A DNA stretch of 15,971 nt from Bacteroidia bacterium (GCA_016209245.1 JACQWN010000082.1:1-15971); one strand, 5' to 3'; counted from the first letter of the stretch, positions 1-7,308 are shown. The notes: generated by a model not told the origin, from the letters alone. Program-made: numbers and translations.

Positions 1-1067
1 GCGCTGATCTGCCAAAAGACGCAGGAGAGGTTTGCAAATGTCAATCTTGCGGTGTAATCACAAATTCGCCTGAATATGGGTGGGTGCTTTCGGAAATAAC
101 TCAGGCGGATGATTATATTACTTCGAACCCTCTTGCTGCAAAAACAGCAAACCTGAGCGAAAAAATTGCAGAAATGGTGCATGACCATAAAGATTTTTCC
201 ATTCAACTGATTGAAGATAAGGCAAGCAATGGATACCTGCAAATCGAAACCGCCAGAGTTCTGAAAGAACCCCAAATTATGCGCAGGTTTGTTACTGACC
301 AGGCATTTGAAAAGCTAACCAATATTATTAATTCAGAGCCACAGTTTATTTATGCTCGTTTATATCTGAACGATGTAACTCTTATTGGAGTCGGACAAAA
401 AGATAATTTGAATCTGCTGATTATTTCTGTTAAATCATCATATCAGAGAGTTGTAGCTAAAGAGAAAAAAATTGAAGTCCTCGACACTGTTGTCACTTCC
501 AAAACCGAAGTCGTGCTGATGTGCAGAGCCATCAATGCAGGCGATTCTAAAGGAAATATTTATCAGCATGTATGCTCTGGCTGTGGCGGTTCGGTGCAGG
601 ATACGCTTGACATAAAATGCCCGTATTGCGGAAATGAGCTTAACAGCCCGAAAAATGAATGGATTATCGCCGATGTCATGTCGCTTCAGCAATATTATGA
701 ATATTTCGGCGCCAATGCCGCTTTCTTCTACAGCCCTGTTAAGCCGGAAAAAATTGATATGCTTTACAATGTTCGCGACTATGCTTTCAATAATGTTCTT
801 ATTATGATTGCGGTTGACGGCTCATTTGCTGACGAGGAAATTGATTTCGCCGAACACCTTGCTAAAAAATGGGGCTATAGTTTAGACAAGATACAACCCA
901 TGATTCAAATGGCGAAAAACAACAAGCTGGTGCTGCGGATGCCCGAAGATCCAAAAATGCGAAGAAAAATTTATGCGCTGATGCAAAAGGCGGCGTCTGT
1001 TGACAAAAATATCAGTCATCAGGAACAGTCGTTACTTGATAATATAAAGGAGAAGTATATACAGTAG
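1..1067 (+). CDS. Zinc-ribbon / Tim44-like / TerB-like domain protein, 5' partial
   Basis: The reading frame is open to the left edge (first full codon at base 3), so the start lies outside the window. The GTG at 84 is unlikely to be the start because coding sequence with a CxCxxC zinc-ribbon end (Cys codons at 33, 39 and 48) precedes it. After this comes WVLSEIT, a segment I associate with zinc-ribbon plus Tim44-like proteins of Bacteroidota, and then a Tim44-like alpha/beta region (about 170-530). A second zinc ribbon follows (CSGCGG ... CPYCGNE, about 570-640). The C-terminus is helical and acidic, with two DG/VD loops (DGSFADEEID; SVDKNISHQEQ) resembling a TerB-like domain. No membrane segment is visible. 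The domains suggest a metal-binding scaffold or stress protein; the exact role is unknown. The gene ends with TAG at 1065-1067, and 184 bases follow in which I see nothing recognisable. Confidence 0.8.
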   Translation, partial: ADLPKDAGEVCKCQSCGVITNSPEYGWVLSEITQADDYITSNPLAAKTANLSEKIAEMVHDHKDFSIQLIEDKASNGYLQIETARVLKEPQIMRRFVTDQAFEKLTNIINSEPQFIYARLYLNDVTLIGVGQKDNLNLLIISVKSSYQRVVAKEKKIEVLDTVVTSKTEVVLMCRAINAGDSKGNIYQHVCSGCGGSVQDTLDIKCPYCGNELNSPKNEWIIADVMSLQQYYEYFGANAAFFYSPVKPEKIDMLYNVRDYAFNNVLIMIAVDGSFADEEIDFAEHLAKKWGYSLDKIQPMIQMAKNNKLVLRMPEDPKMRRKIYALMQKAASVDKNISHQEQSLLDNIKEKYIQ

Positions 1068-1251
1068 TTAGAGGTCATAAGCTGCCAATAAAGATGCTGT
1101 TTATAAAAAAGTATGACGATAAAAACTCTTTCAAAATAAATTGACGAATTAAAACAAGCCCAAAACGAGGGAAAAGAAATATTTTTGAAAAAGATAAGAC
1201 ATAATAAAGTGAATAAAACTTATAATAATTTTAGTTTTATAGGTAATATGG

Positions 1252-3963
1252 ATGCTTAACAAACAAAAACTAATGAAGAATATTTTTGTTATCAATATAA
1301 TCATTTCTTTTGCAATAACCGTATTATTAATAATTCTGTTACCTCCCCTTTTTAATAAATACGAAATTAAGAAATGTAGCCTAAAGACAACTGGCGAAGA
1401 TTGCATTATAAAGTATGTAGATTTAGATTCCGATGGTTATTGTGAAATGCTTTCGTATGCCCATTATGGTACCAAACAGGCTTTTATTCATATTCACGAT
1501 CAAAATGAAAAAATTATTGGAGTTTGGAACTTACTTGGCGATTATATCAAAAATTCAGATTTAATGTATGGAGATTTTAACAATAATGGATATAAAGAGA
1601 TTTATATATTCACACAAAAAGGAGATTCTGTTTTTATTAATGGTAATGAAATTTTTAAACAAGATTCGAGTAGGGTATTATTTTATAATAAATTTATTGA
1701 TACAGTTAAAAAGTCAGGTGGTGGATTTTATGATTATAGTATTATTCCTGGCAAATTAATGGATATAAATAATGATAATAGAAAAGAAATAATTTTTGAT
1801 ATTTCTGCCGGATTCTCTTTAGTACCAAGAAGAATCTACGCTTATGATATTATCAATGATACAGTCTATAAGTCGCCTCAATATGGCAATATTTTTCCTC
1901 GTTATATCATTTTTTACGATATCGATAATGACGGCAAGGAAGAAATCATGGGTAGTTCTCGTGCCGGCGGCAATTATCCTCCAAGAGAACTATATGATTC
2001 ATGCAAAAAATCTCATGATAAAGATTCTCTAAAATATTATAATCACTATAAAGCTTATGAAAATATACCATATTGGAATAGTAGCGCCTGGCTAATGTGT
2101 TTCAACAGTCAATTAAAATTATTATTTGAGCCTGTAGAATTTAAAGAATTTACATCTGATATTTCTGTTTATCCATATAAATATAATATTACTAATTATT
2201 TCGCAGTCCTTTATTCTTATTGGGGTAAGTTAAAATTACAAACATTCATCGCATTATATGATACCAAAGGAAAAACAAATAAAACAAAAAATATAGAATA
2301 TAAACCAGGAGTGAATCTTTTTACAACAAACACAAAAAATCGGGATAATCTTTATTTACTTAATGAAAAAGGCTTTATATATAAATTAGACAATAACCTT
2401 GATACAACCGAAACTTATGATTATTCAGAATTGTTGGGAAATTATTCCAACTACATATGTGCATTTGACATAGATAATGATAGCAAAGAAGAACAATTAT
2501 TTTATCATATAAATAAAGGGAAATTAATTATTTTTAGAGAAAATCTATCTGACCCCATAACATTTGAAGAAAAAATTGATTATCCTAGAAATTTTTCTAT
2601 TAAGTATAATGGTAAAAACAATCCTCAATTTTCTTTTAAAGCAAAGGATAAACATTACTTATTTGAATATAAAAGAAATGAAAAATATTTATTAAAATAT
2701 ATTTATTACATCGGGATATTTATTATCTTGTTAGTGTTTATTACCCTTGTTCAATTGATAAGTTCATATAAACTTAAAAAAGATAAGCAACGTCTTGAAA
2801 AAATTGTAATGGAGCGTACTCAGGAAATCAGAGAAAAAAATATTGTATTAGAACAACAAAAGGAAGAAATTGTAACGCAACGAGATGAAATATTAATAAA
2901 AAATGTGGTTCTTCAGCAACAGAAAGAGGAGATTGAAACACAAATAGATGAAATTCTTCACAAAAATGAAATATTGTTTCAGCAAAAAAAAGAAATTGAG
3001 AATTCTATTCGTTATGCAAAACGCATACAAACGGCTGTTTTACCAACCGATAAATATGTTGATTCTATTCTGGGGGAACATTTTATTATCTTTAAGCCAA
3101 AAGAGATTGTTTCAGGCGATTTCTACTGGGCTACAATAATAAATAAATGGCTTATTGTCACTGTGACCGACTGTACAGGGCATGGTGTACCAGGTGCCTT
3201 TATGAGTATGTTGGCAGTCTCTTTCCTTAATGAGATTGTACGCAAGAAAGAGGTGATTAATGCCGCTATGGTGTTAAATCATCTTCGTTTTTCCGTAATT
3301 GAAGCCTTACAACAATCTGGAAAAGAAGGCGAACAGAAAGACGGAATGGATATGAGTTTGGCAGCTATTAATATTTCGACCAACCCGCAAGGTCACCTTA
3401 CCAAAAATGACTGCCAACATAAGGGCAGTGACCCCGAACAAGATGACCTTGCGGGTTGGTCATATAAAGCCCAGTGGGCTGGCGCAAATAATCCGTTATG
3501 GATTATTCGAAATCCTGACCCGCAAGGTCAGATTGTTTGTGACGGGGTGACTGGTAGTCACGGGGTTATTAGTGGCACAATGCCTGCAAGTCACCCCGTC
3601 ACTAATACAGAAAGTGACCTTGCGGGTCAGGTCATCGAAATCCGCCCGGACAAAATGCCGGTTGCCATTTACGTTAAAATGAACGACTTTACAAACCATG
3701 AGATTCAACTTTACGAAGGCGACAAGCTATTTCTTTTTTCCGATGGTTATCCTGACCAGTTCGGCGGACCAATAGGTAAAAAATTCCTCTATAAACGGTT
3801 TAAAGAATTATTGGTACAGACATGTCCCGGCATGTCTCAACAGATTAAATCAATGAAAGAACAAGGCGAACAAATTGAAATGGCTTTAGACAAATGGATG
3901 AATTACGAGGGAAAAAAATACGAACAAATTGATGACATTACTGTTTTGGGCTTGCAAATATGA
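1252..3963 (+). CDS. Membrane sensor phosphatase: FG-GAP-like extracytoplasmic domain, coiled coil, SpoIIE-type PP2C
   Basis: The 903-residue protein has a membrane segment at about 9-31 and an outside domain with five Ca-binding-type loops: DLDSDG (57), DFNNNG (108), DINNDN (171), DIDNDG (223) and DIDNDS (406), typical of FG-GAP/VCBS propeller blades. A second membrane segment lies at about 482-505. A coiled coil (about 507-590) is built from near-repeats of QQQKEEI..Q.DEIL. The C-terminal PP2C/SpoIIE phosphatase domain has SGDFYW (621), TDCTGHGVPGAF (639), DGMDMSL (697), GANNPL (744), FSDGYPDQFGG (829) and DDITVLG (894), so the metal-binding aspartates look intact. The expected role is Ser/Thr dephosphorylation, for example of an anti-sigma antagonist, in response to an envelope signal. 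Two palindromic insertions interrupt the catalytic domain in frame (about 709-736 and 755-794). The sensor half is visibly more AT-rich than the phosphatase half. The stop overlaps the next start by ATGA. Confidence 0.9.
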   Translation: MLNKQKLMKNIFVINIIISFAITVLLIILLPPLFNKYEIKKCSLKTTGEDCIIKYVDLDSDGYCEMLSYAHYGTKQAFIHIHDQNEKIIGVWNLLGDYIKNSDLMYGDFNNNGYKEIYIFTQKGDSVFINGNEIFKQDSSRVLFYNKFIDTVKKSGGGFYDYSIIPGKLMDINNDNRKEIIFDISAGFSLVPRRIYAYDIINDTVYKSPQYGNIFPRYIIFYDIDNDGKEEIMGSSRAGGNYPPRELYDSCKKSHDKDSLKYYNHYKAYENIPYWNSSAWLMCFNSQLKLLFEPVEFKEFTSDISVYPYKYNITNYFAVLYSYWGKLKLQTFIALYDTKGKTNKTKNIEYKPGVNLFTTNTKNRDNLYLLNEKGFIYKLDNNLDTTETYDYSELLGNYSNYICAFDIDNDSKEEQLFYHINKGKLIIFRENLSDPITFEEKIDYPRNFSIKYNGKNNPQFSFKAKDKHYLFEYKRNEKYLLKYIYYIGIFIILLVFITLVQLISSYKLKKDKQRLEKIVMERTQEIREKNIVLEQQKEEIVTQRDEILIKNVVLQQQKEEIETQIDEILHKNEILFQQKKEIENSIRYAKRIQTAVLPTDKYVDSILGEHFIIFKPKEIVSGDFYWATIINKWLIVTVTDCTGHGVPGAFMSMLAVSFLNEIVRKKEVINAAMVLNHLRFSVIEALQQSGKEGEQKDGMDMSLAAINISTNPQGHLTKNDCQHKGSDPEQDDLAGWSYKAQWAGANNPLWIIRNPDPQGQIVCDGVTGSHGVISGTMPASHPVTNTESDLAGQVIEIRPDKMPVAIYVKMNDFTNHEIQLYEGDKLFLFSDGYPDQFGGPIGKKFLYKRFKELLVQTCPGMSQQIKSMKEQGEQIEMALDKWMNYEGKKYEQIDDITVLGLQI
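3378..3461 (+). repeat. Palindromic element 1, inserted in frame within the phosphatase gene
   Basis: A perfect 18-bp inverted repeat (3378-3395 GACCAACCCGCAAGGTCA against 3444-3461) encloses 48 bases that contain a smaller stem (3410-3415 with 3424-3429). It is read in frame as roughly TNPQGHLTKN...DDLAGWS, between the AINIS strand and the QWAGANNPL strand. In the second phosphatase of this window those two strands are joined by only a few residues (AINTMDNTLQFAGANNPL). The arm core ACCCGCAAGGTCA is shared with element 2. The element is GC-richer than the rest of the gene. Confidence 0.85.
3514..3631 (+). repeat. Palindromic element 2, same family, inserted in frame
   Basis: A perfect 17-bp inverted repeat (3514-3530 CCTGACCCGCAAGGTCA against 3615-3631) has the same 13-nt core as element 1. 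It is also read in the same frame: PDPQG on the left arm and SDLAGQ on the right, compared with NPQG and DDLAGW in element 1. It lies between NNPLWIIRN and VIEIRPDKMPVAIY, a variable loop of SpoIIE-type PP2C domains. Its centre is occupied by a second, different palindrome. Confidence 0.85.
3539..3602 (+). repeat. Second palindrome nested inside element 2
   Basis: A perfect 14-bp inverted repeat (3539-3552 GTGACGGGGTGACT against 3589-3602) has a further small hairpin GTGACT-GGT-AGTCAC at 3547-3561. The motif GTCAC(C/G)CCG occurs three times in alternating orientation, and a (T)TA(T/C)TAGTG-like word borders it on both sides. The sequence shares no core with the outer arms, so it looks like another repeat family that entered element 2. 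It remains open in the phosphatase frame (VTGSHGVISG...SHPVTNT). Confidence 0.75.
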
Positions 3964-4760
3964 AAAGGAATAAAATAAACATACGTATTGTCTTCATTGG
4001 AGCTGGTAATCTCGCAACAAACCTCGCCCCTGCCCTTAAAAATGCAGGATGTAAGATAATCCAGGTCATAGATAAGACGATTAAATCGGCAGAATTTCTT
4101 GCAAAAATATTGGATTGTTCTTATACCGGTAATATCAAAAATGCCGATTTATCAGCCGATATTTATTTTTTTACCGTGCCGGATAATTCACTTGTACCAA
4201 TACTTAGCTCGAATATTTTTAATAATAAATTTCTTGTTCATTGTGCAGGTAGTCTTCCGCTTAATATTTTCAAACAATATACTACTGATTACGGGGTGTT
4301 TTATCCTTTTCATACTTTTTTAAAATTTAAGCCATCAGACTTTAGCAATATTCCTTTGTGTGTAGAAACAAGTTCCATCAAAAATTTAAAAATATTGTCA
4401 AACTTGGCTGAACATGTATCAAAAAAAGTATATATTCTTGATTCAGAAAAGCGGTTTATTTTGCATATTGCCGGTATTTTTGCCTGTAATTTCTCAAATT
4501 ATTTTTATACTATTGCAAAAGAATTGCTGGAAAGGGAACAGCTCTCATTTGAAATGCTAAAACCGGTAATTGCAGAAACAGCAGGCAGAATATCGGAAAT
4601 TTCTCCTGAAGATGCCCAAACAGGACCGGCAAGAAGAAATGATTATGAAATAATAAATAAGCATATTGAATATCTTAAAAATTATCCTTATTATCGTGAT
4701 TTATATGCAATGATTTCACAAGGAATCACAAACCATTACAAAAGAAAAAGCAGGAAATGA
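3960..4760 (+). CDS. Rossmann-like and DUF2520 domain protein
   Basis: The 266-residue protein has an N-terminal nucleotide-binding fold (IVFIGAGNLATNLAPAL, a GxGxxxxxL dinucleotide-binding loop at about 10-26) of the ProC/F420-dependent NADP reductase type. The next strands carry FFTVPDNSL and HCAGSLPL. A C-terminal helical DUF2520 half follows, with FYPFHTF, HIAGIFACNFSNY and the TGPARRNDYEIINKH segment typical of the family. The substrate of the family is not established to my knowledge. The start is fixed by the 4-base ATGA overlap with the phosphatase, and the gene ends in another ATGA overlap with the KdsC-like gene, so the three are very likely co-transcribed and translationally coupled. 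No damage is seen. Confidence 0.88.
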   Translation: MKRNKINIRIVFIGAGNLATNLAPALKNAGCKIIQVIDKTIKSAEFLAKILDCSYTGNIKNADLSADIYFFTVPDNSLVPILSSNIFNNKFLVHCAGSLPLNIFKQYTTDYGVFYPFHTFLKFKPSDFSNIPLCVETSSIKNLKILSNLAEHVSKKVYILDSEKRFILHIAGIFACNFSNYFYTIAKELLEREQLSFEMLKPVIAETAGRISEISPEDAQTGPARRNDYEIINKHIEYLKNYPYYRDLYAMISQGITNHYKRKSRK

Positions 4761-5275
4761 ACAATTTCAAAGAAAGCCTTATCAATGTAAAAGCCTTTGC
4801 ATTTGATGTTGATGGCGTATTTGCAGGTCATATATTGTTAACATCGTCAGGTGAGCAGATACATCCTTTAAATATGAAAGACGGTTATGCCGTGCAAATA
4901 GCAATTAAAAAGGGGTTTCCCATTGCTATTATTTCAGGCAGCAGCTCAAAGCTGATTCGGCTTAGATTTGAACGGCTTGGTGTGACTGATATATACTTAA
5001 ATGCAAAAAATAAAGTTGAGCCATTTGATGATTTTATCCTTAAATATTCTTTGAAGCCATCAGAAGTTTTATATATGGGTGATGATCTGCCCGATTTTCT
5101 AGTAATGAAAAAAGCAGGGATACCCACATGCCCGGCTGATGCCGCAATTGATATTAAGGAAATTTCCAAGTATATATCCGATTTAAAAGCCGGTGAAGGC
5201 TGTGTAAGAGATGTAATTGAACAAGTGTTGCGGGTGCAGGGAAAATGGAAAGATTCAGATGCATTCAATTGGTAA
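4757..5275 (+). CDS. kdsC: KdsC-like HAD phosphatase (3-deoxy-D-manno-octulosonate 8-phosphate phosphatase type)
   Basis: The 172-residue length is typical of capless KdsC-type HAD phosphatases, which remove phosphate from Kdo-8-phosphate during lipopolysaccharide core synthesis in the cytoplasm. HAD motif I is DVDGV (nucleophile D17, acid/base D19), motif II is IISGSSS (about 58-64), a Lys is available in NAKNKVEP (84 or 86), and motif IV is MGDDLPD (107-113). The tail GEGCVRDVIEQVL matches the family's conserved C-terminal segment (G-G-x-G-A-V-R-E-type). The residues after motif I (FAGH) differ from the common LTDG, so a related sugar-phosphate substrate is possible. The start overlaps the stop of the DUF2520 gene. 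Confidence 0.82.
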   Translation: MNNFKESLINVKAFAFDVDGVFAGHILLTSSGEQIHPLNMKDGYAVQIAIKKGFPIAIISGSSSKLIRLRFERLGVTDIYLNAKNKVEPFDDFILKYSLKPSEVLYMGDDLPDFLVMKKAGIPTCPADAAIDIKEISKYISDLKAGEGCVRDVIEQVLRVQGKWKDSDAFNW

Positions 5276-5287
5276 ATTTTTTATGTT

Positions 5288-5979
5288 ATGTTTGCAATAT
5301 TAAAGCTAATCAGAGTACAAAACCTTCTTATTATAGCTCTTCTTCAGTATATTATACGGTGGTTTGTTATTTATCCTGTATTATCTGAAATCGGCTTCGA
5401 ACTGCAATTCAGTGAATTTGATTTTTTTCTTCTTGTATTTTCTACAATTTGCATCACTGCAGCAGGTTATGCTATAAACGATTATTTCGACAGAAAAGCT
5501 GATTATATAAACCGCCCCGATTCCGTTGTCGTCGGAAAGCACATTCACCAACGTTTCGCAATGATTCTTCATATTGTTCTGAATATTATCGGCATTCTTC
5601 TGGGAATATATGTTTCTTATAAAATCAATCTTATCGAAATTGCAGTTATTTATCCGATTGTCACGGGCTTGTTATGGTTTTATTCTACTACATATAAAAA
5701 TCATTTTCTTACGGGAAATATTATTGTCGCATTGCTTGCTTCGCTAGTCCCATTATTAGTCGTTATTTACGAAATTCCAATGCTGAATCAGAAATATGGT
5801 GCATTTATCGAACCCGGATCCGATTTTACTGTACTTTTTATTATCACATATATAAAATTTTTGCAGCCAATAATAAAAAAATGTATGGTGCAGCAAGTAT
5901 GCTGACTAAATTAATTATGATAGCCGGTATGTTATATTTTATATATATTCAAATTGTTGAAAAGTTATTACCGGTTTGA
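5288..5979 (+). pseudogene. UbiA-family prenyltransferase, internally deleted and frameshifted
   Basis: The intact frame from ATG 5288 runs to TGA 5903-5905 (205 residues). It contains the N-terminal membrane helices and first prenyl-diphosphate motif NDYFDRKADYINRPD, then GLLWFYSTTYKNHFLTGNIIVALL, as in Bacteroidota UbiA proteins of about 280-300 residues. It then jumps from the extracytoplasmic loop (PGSDFT) directly to a late helix. The middle part with the second Asp-rich motif (REIIKDxED type) is missing, about 80 residues by memory of the family. The true C-terminus (MYGAASMLTKLIMIAGMLYF...) follows in another frame at 5881-5979, after a run of seven A at 5875-5881; one more A would rejoin the frames. 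Such genes usually follow kdsC in this phylum and make isoprenoid lipids. The product is unlikely to be active. Confidence 0.8.
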
Positions 5980-5985
5980 AATTGG

Positions 5986-6013
5986 TAGTTGGTAGTTGAT
6001 AGTTGATAGCTGG
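5986..6013 (+). repeat. Heptamer tandem repeat (TAGTTGG/TAGTTGA), four units
   Basis: The units are TAGTTGG, TAGTTGA, TAGTTGA and TAGCTGG at 5986-6013. They lie between the broken ubiA and the octamer array and form the left end of a 300-base block made almost entirely of repeats. Confidence 0.8.
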
Positions 6014-6052
6014 CAATTTGGCAATTTAGCAATTTAACAATTTAGCAATTTA
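6014..6052 (+). repeat. Left octamer array (CAATTTAG/A)
   Basis: Nearly five head-to-tail copies of CAATTTRR (CAATTTGG, CAATTTAG, CAATTTAA, CAATTTAG, CAATTTA). The same unit returns in the same orientation at 6231-6282 on the other side of the palindromes, as if one array had been split by their insertion. Confidence 0.85.
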
Positions 6053-6230
6053 TACTGTACGCGGGGTAAATTTCTGCAATTTATTATTCCATCGAAGTAC
6101 GAATTTGTTACGAAGTTACGAACTACGAATTCGTACTTCGTATGTTCGTATTTTATTCGTACTTCGGTGGGATAATTGCTATTAATATGCCGATTGCAAA
6201 ATGCGGAAATTTATCCCGTTTGCAGTATAA
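6050..6230 (+). repeat. Outer palindromic element splitting the octamer array
   Basis: The ends are TTATACTG (6050-6057) and CAGTATAA (6223-6230), an exact inverted pair. Further in, GGGGTAAATTTCTGC (about 6063-6077) pairs imperfectly with GCGGAAATTTATCCCG (about 6203-6218). A different palindrome (6083-6176) sits between the arms. Confidence 0.65.
6083..6176 (+). repeat. TACGAA-type palindromic repeat, copy A
   Basis: The terminal arms of 21 bases (6083-6103 and 6156-6176) pair with two G-T mismatches. The interior is built of TACGAA/TTCGTA words and holds a near-perfect 24-base palindrome centred on GAATTC (6118-6141). The first 33 bases are identical to those of copy B at 7427. It encodes no protein and looks like a small non-autonomous (MITE- or REP-like) element. 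Confidence 0.85.
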
Positions 6231-6282
6231 CAATTTAGCAATTTAACAATTTAGCAATTTAGCAATTTAACAATTTAGCAAT
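6231..6282 (+). repeat. Right octamer array running into the maf start codon
   Basis: Six full CAATTTAR units (6231-6278) are followed by CAAT at 6279-6282. The last AT is the start of the maf ATG. The array therefore forms the whole region where a ribosome would bind, with no purine-rich Shine-Dalgarno sequence. Confidence 0.85.
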
Positions 6283-6865
6283 GTTACAAAATAAATTAAT
6301 AAGCTGCAACATAATCCTTGCTTCACGTTCACCCCGAAGGCAATATCTTTTAAAAGAGCTTGGAATTGAATTTGAGATAAGGATAAAGGAAGAGCATGAT
6401 GAAACATATCCTCAATCTCTCACAAAGGAACAAATACCCGTTTATCTTGCCGAAGTAAAAGCTAAAACGTTCATTAATGAACTTACTGCGAATGATCTTC
6501 TTATTACTGCCGATACCATAGTTTGGCTTGATGGTGAAATTATTAATAAACCATCAAACTATGAAGAAGCGGTGAACATGCTGAATAAATTATCAGGGAA
6601 AATGCATCAGGTTGTTACCGGTGTTTGTTTGACATCGTTGAAGAAGACAAGCTCCTTTCATGTGGTTACGGATGTTTATTTTAAAAAACTGTCAGAAGAA
6701 GAAATTAGATACTATGTTGAAAACTTCAGACCTTATGATAAAGCCGGCGCTTATGGAATACAGGAATGGCTCGGTTATATAGGTATTGAAAGAATTGACG
6801 GGTGTTATTTCAATGTTATGGGATTACCACTACAGAAATTGTACGAAGGATTAAGATTTTTTTGA
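6281..6865 (+). CDS. maf: Maf family nucleoside triphosphate pyrophosphatase
   Basis: The 194-residue cytoplasmic protein matches the family length. The substrate loop is LASRSPRR (13-20), the catalytic aspartate segment is TADTIV (D78), and GKMHQVVTGV, YDKAGAYGIQ and GYIGIERIDGCYFNVMGLP complete the Maf signature. The enzyme hydrolyses non-canonical or pyrimidine nucleoside triphosphates to monophosphates plus pyrophosphate; the YhdE (dTTP/UTP) type is likely. The start ATG is the only one near the N-terminus that keeps the family beginning, and it lies directly at the end of the octamer array. The last 15 bases overlap the end of the small reverse gene. The open frame and motifs appear intact despite the repeats upstream. 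Confidence 0.92.
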   Translation: MLQNKLISCNIILASRSPRRQYLLKELGIEFEIRIKEEHDETYPQSLTKEQIPVYLAEVKAKTFINELTANDLLITADTIVWLDGEIINKPSNYEEAVNMLNKLSGKMHQVVTGVCLTSLKKTSSFHVVTDVYFKKLSEEEIRYYVENFRPYDKAGAYGIQEWLGYIGIERIDGCYFNVMGLPLQKLYEGLRFF

Positions 6866-7144
6866 TCCTTCAATTGCGAAGTAATTTTTATATAATCGTT
6901 TGCGGATAAATTCATAATTTGTTCTGAGGGATTTGAATCTCAATGATTTTATAACATCATCTGTCAATAATTGAGAAATCTTTTTTAATGGAAGTAATTT
7001 TAATATTGTAAACCAGCGATACGATTCAAGCAATTTTCTGAACAAAGTATGTTCGTTATAGTGACCGGCTGTTTTTCTTTTGCCTTCCAGCACTTCAAGA
7101 CAATGCCCGGGCGGAATGTTATAATCCCACATCAACCCTTTCAT
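6851..7144 (-). CDS. Small conserved-looking protein of unknown function
   Basis: With the ATG at 7144 the product has 97 residues; a TTG at 7180 would add 12 (ending ..IEEKLKL) and cannot be excluded because that segment could extend the first helix. The sequence is helical and basic, with MWDYNIP, GHYNEHTLFRKLLESYRWF, LLPLKKISQLLTDDVI and RFKSLRTNYEFIRKRL. This pattern of conserved-type aromatic and charged positions resembles small hypothetical proteins I associate with Bacteroidota, but I know no function. No membrane segment or cysteine cluster is visible. The gene lies 17 bases behind the 48-residue gene and presumably shares its promoter. Its 3' end overlaps that of maf by 15 bases. 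Confidence 0.7.
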   Translation of the reverse strand: MKGLMWDYNIPPGHCLEVLEGKRKTAGHYNEHTLFRKLLESYRWFTILKLLPLKKISQLLTDDVIKSLRFKSLRTNYEFIRKRLYKNYFAIEGSKKS

Positions 7145-7161
7145 TAATTTTAGTTTTTCTT

Positions 7162-7308
7162 CTATTTTAAAAGAAAACAAGCGGCTACAACAAAATAATT
7201 CTGAGGATGTCTTACACCTAAAAAATTATGAACAATAAAGAAACCGATTCCGCCGCAAATCATCAATAAAACGGCTATTGTTGCACTAAGGCATGGTACT
7301 ATTTTCAT
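7162..7308 (-). CDS. 48-residue hydrophobic small protein
   Basis: The ORF runs from ATG at 7308 to TAG at 7162-7164. The product starts MKIVPCLSATIAVLLM and has one clear membrane segment (about 7-27, ending CGGIGFFIV), then HNFLGVRHPQNYF and a second hydrophobic run VVAACFLL that ends abruptly in LK-stop. It lies just upstream of the 97-residue gene and about 38 bases downstream of a good TAnnTTTG promoter motif, which supports real expression. The early end of the second hydrophobic segment could mean truncation. The function is unknown. Confidence 0.55.
   Translation of the reverse strand: MKIVPCLSATIAVLLMICGGIGFFIVHNFLGVRHPQNYFVVAACFLLK

Noticed and set aside
84..86. GTG at 84 as start of the first gene
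   Set aside because: The frame is open to base 3 and codes for a zinc-ribbon CxCxxC segment that belongs to the protein.
3496..3708. Reverse-strand ORF of 70 codons across the palindromes
   Set aside because: It exists because the inverted repeats are open on both strands; it overlaps the phosphatase domain, whose motifs are clear.
6014..6282. Possible CRISPR array
   Set aside because: The units are 8 bases and directly adjacent with no unique spacers, and no cas gene is present; they are simple tandem repeats.
6845..6871. GAAGGAT/ATCCTTC inverted repeat at the maf end as terminator
   Set aside because: A 7-bp stem with a 13-base loop and no following T run; it also lies inside the overlapping coding ends.
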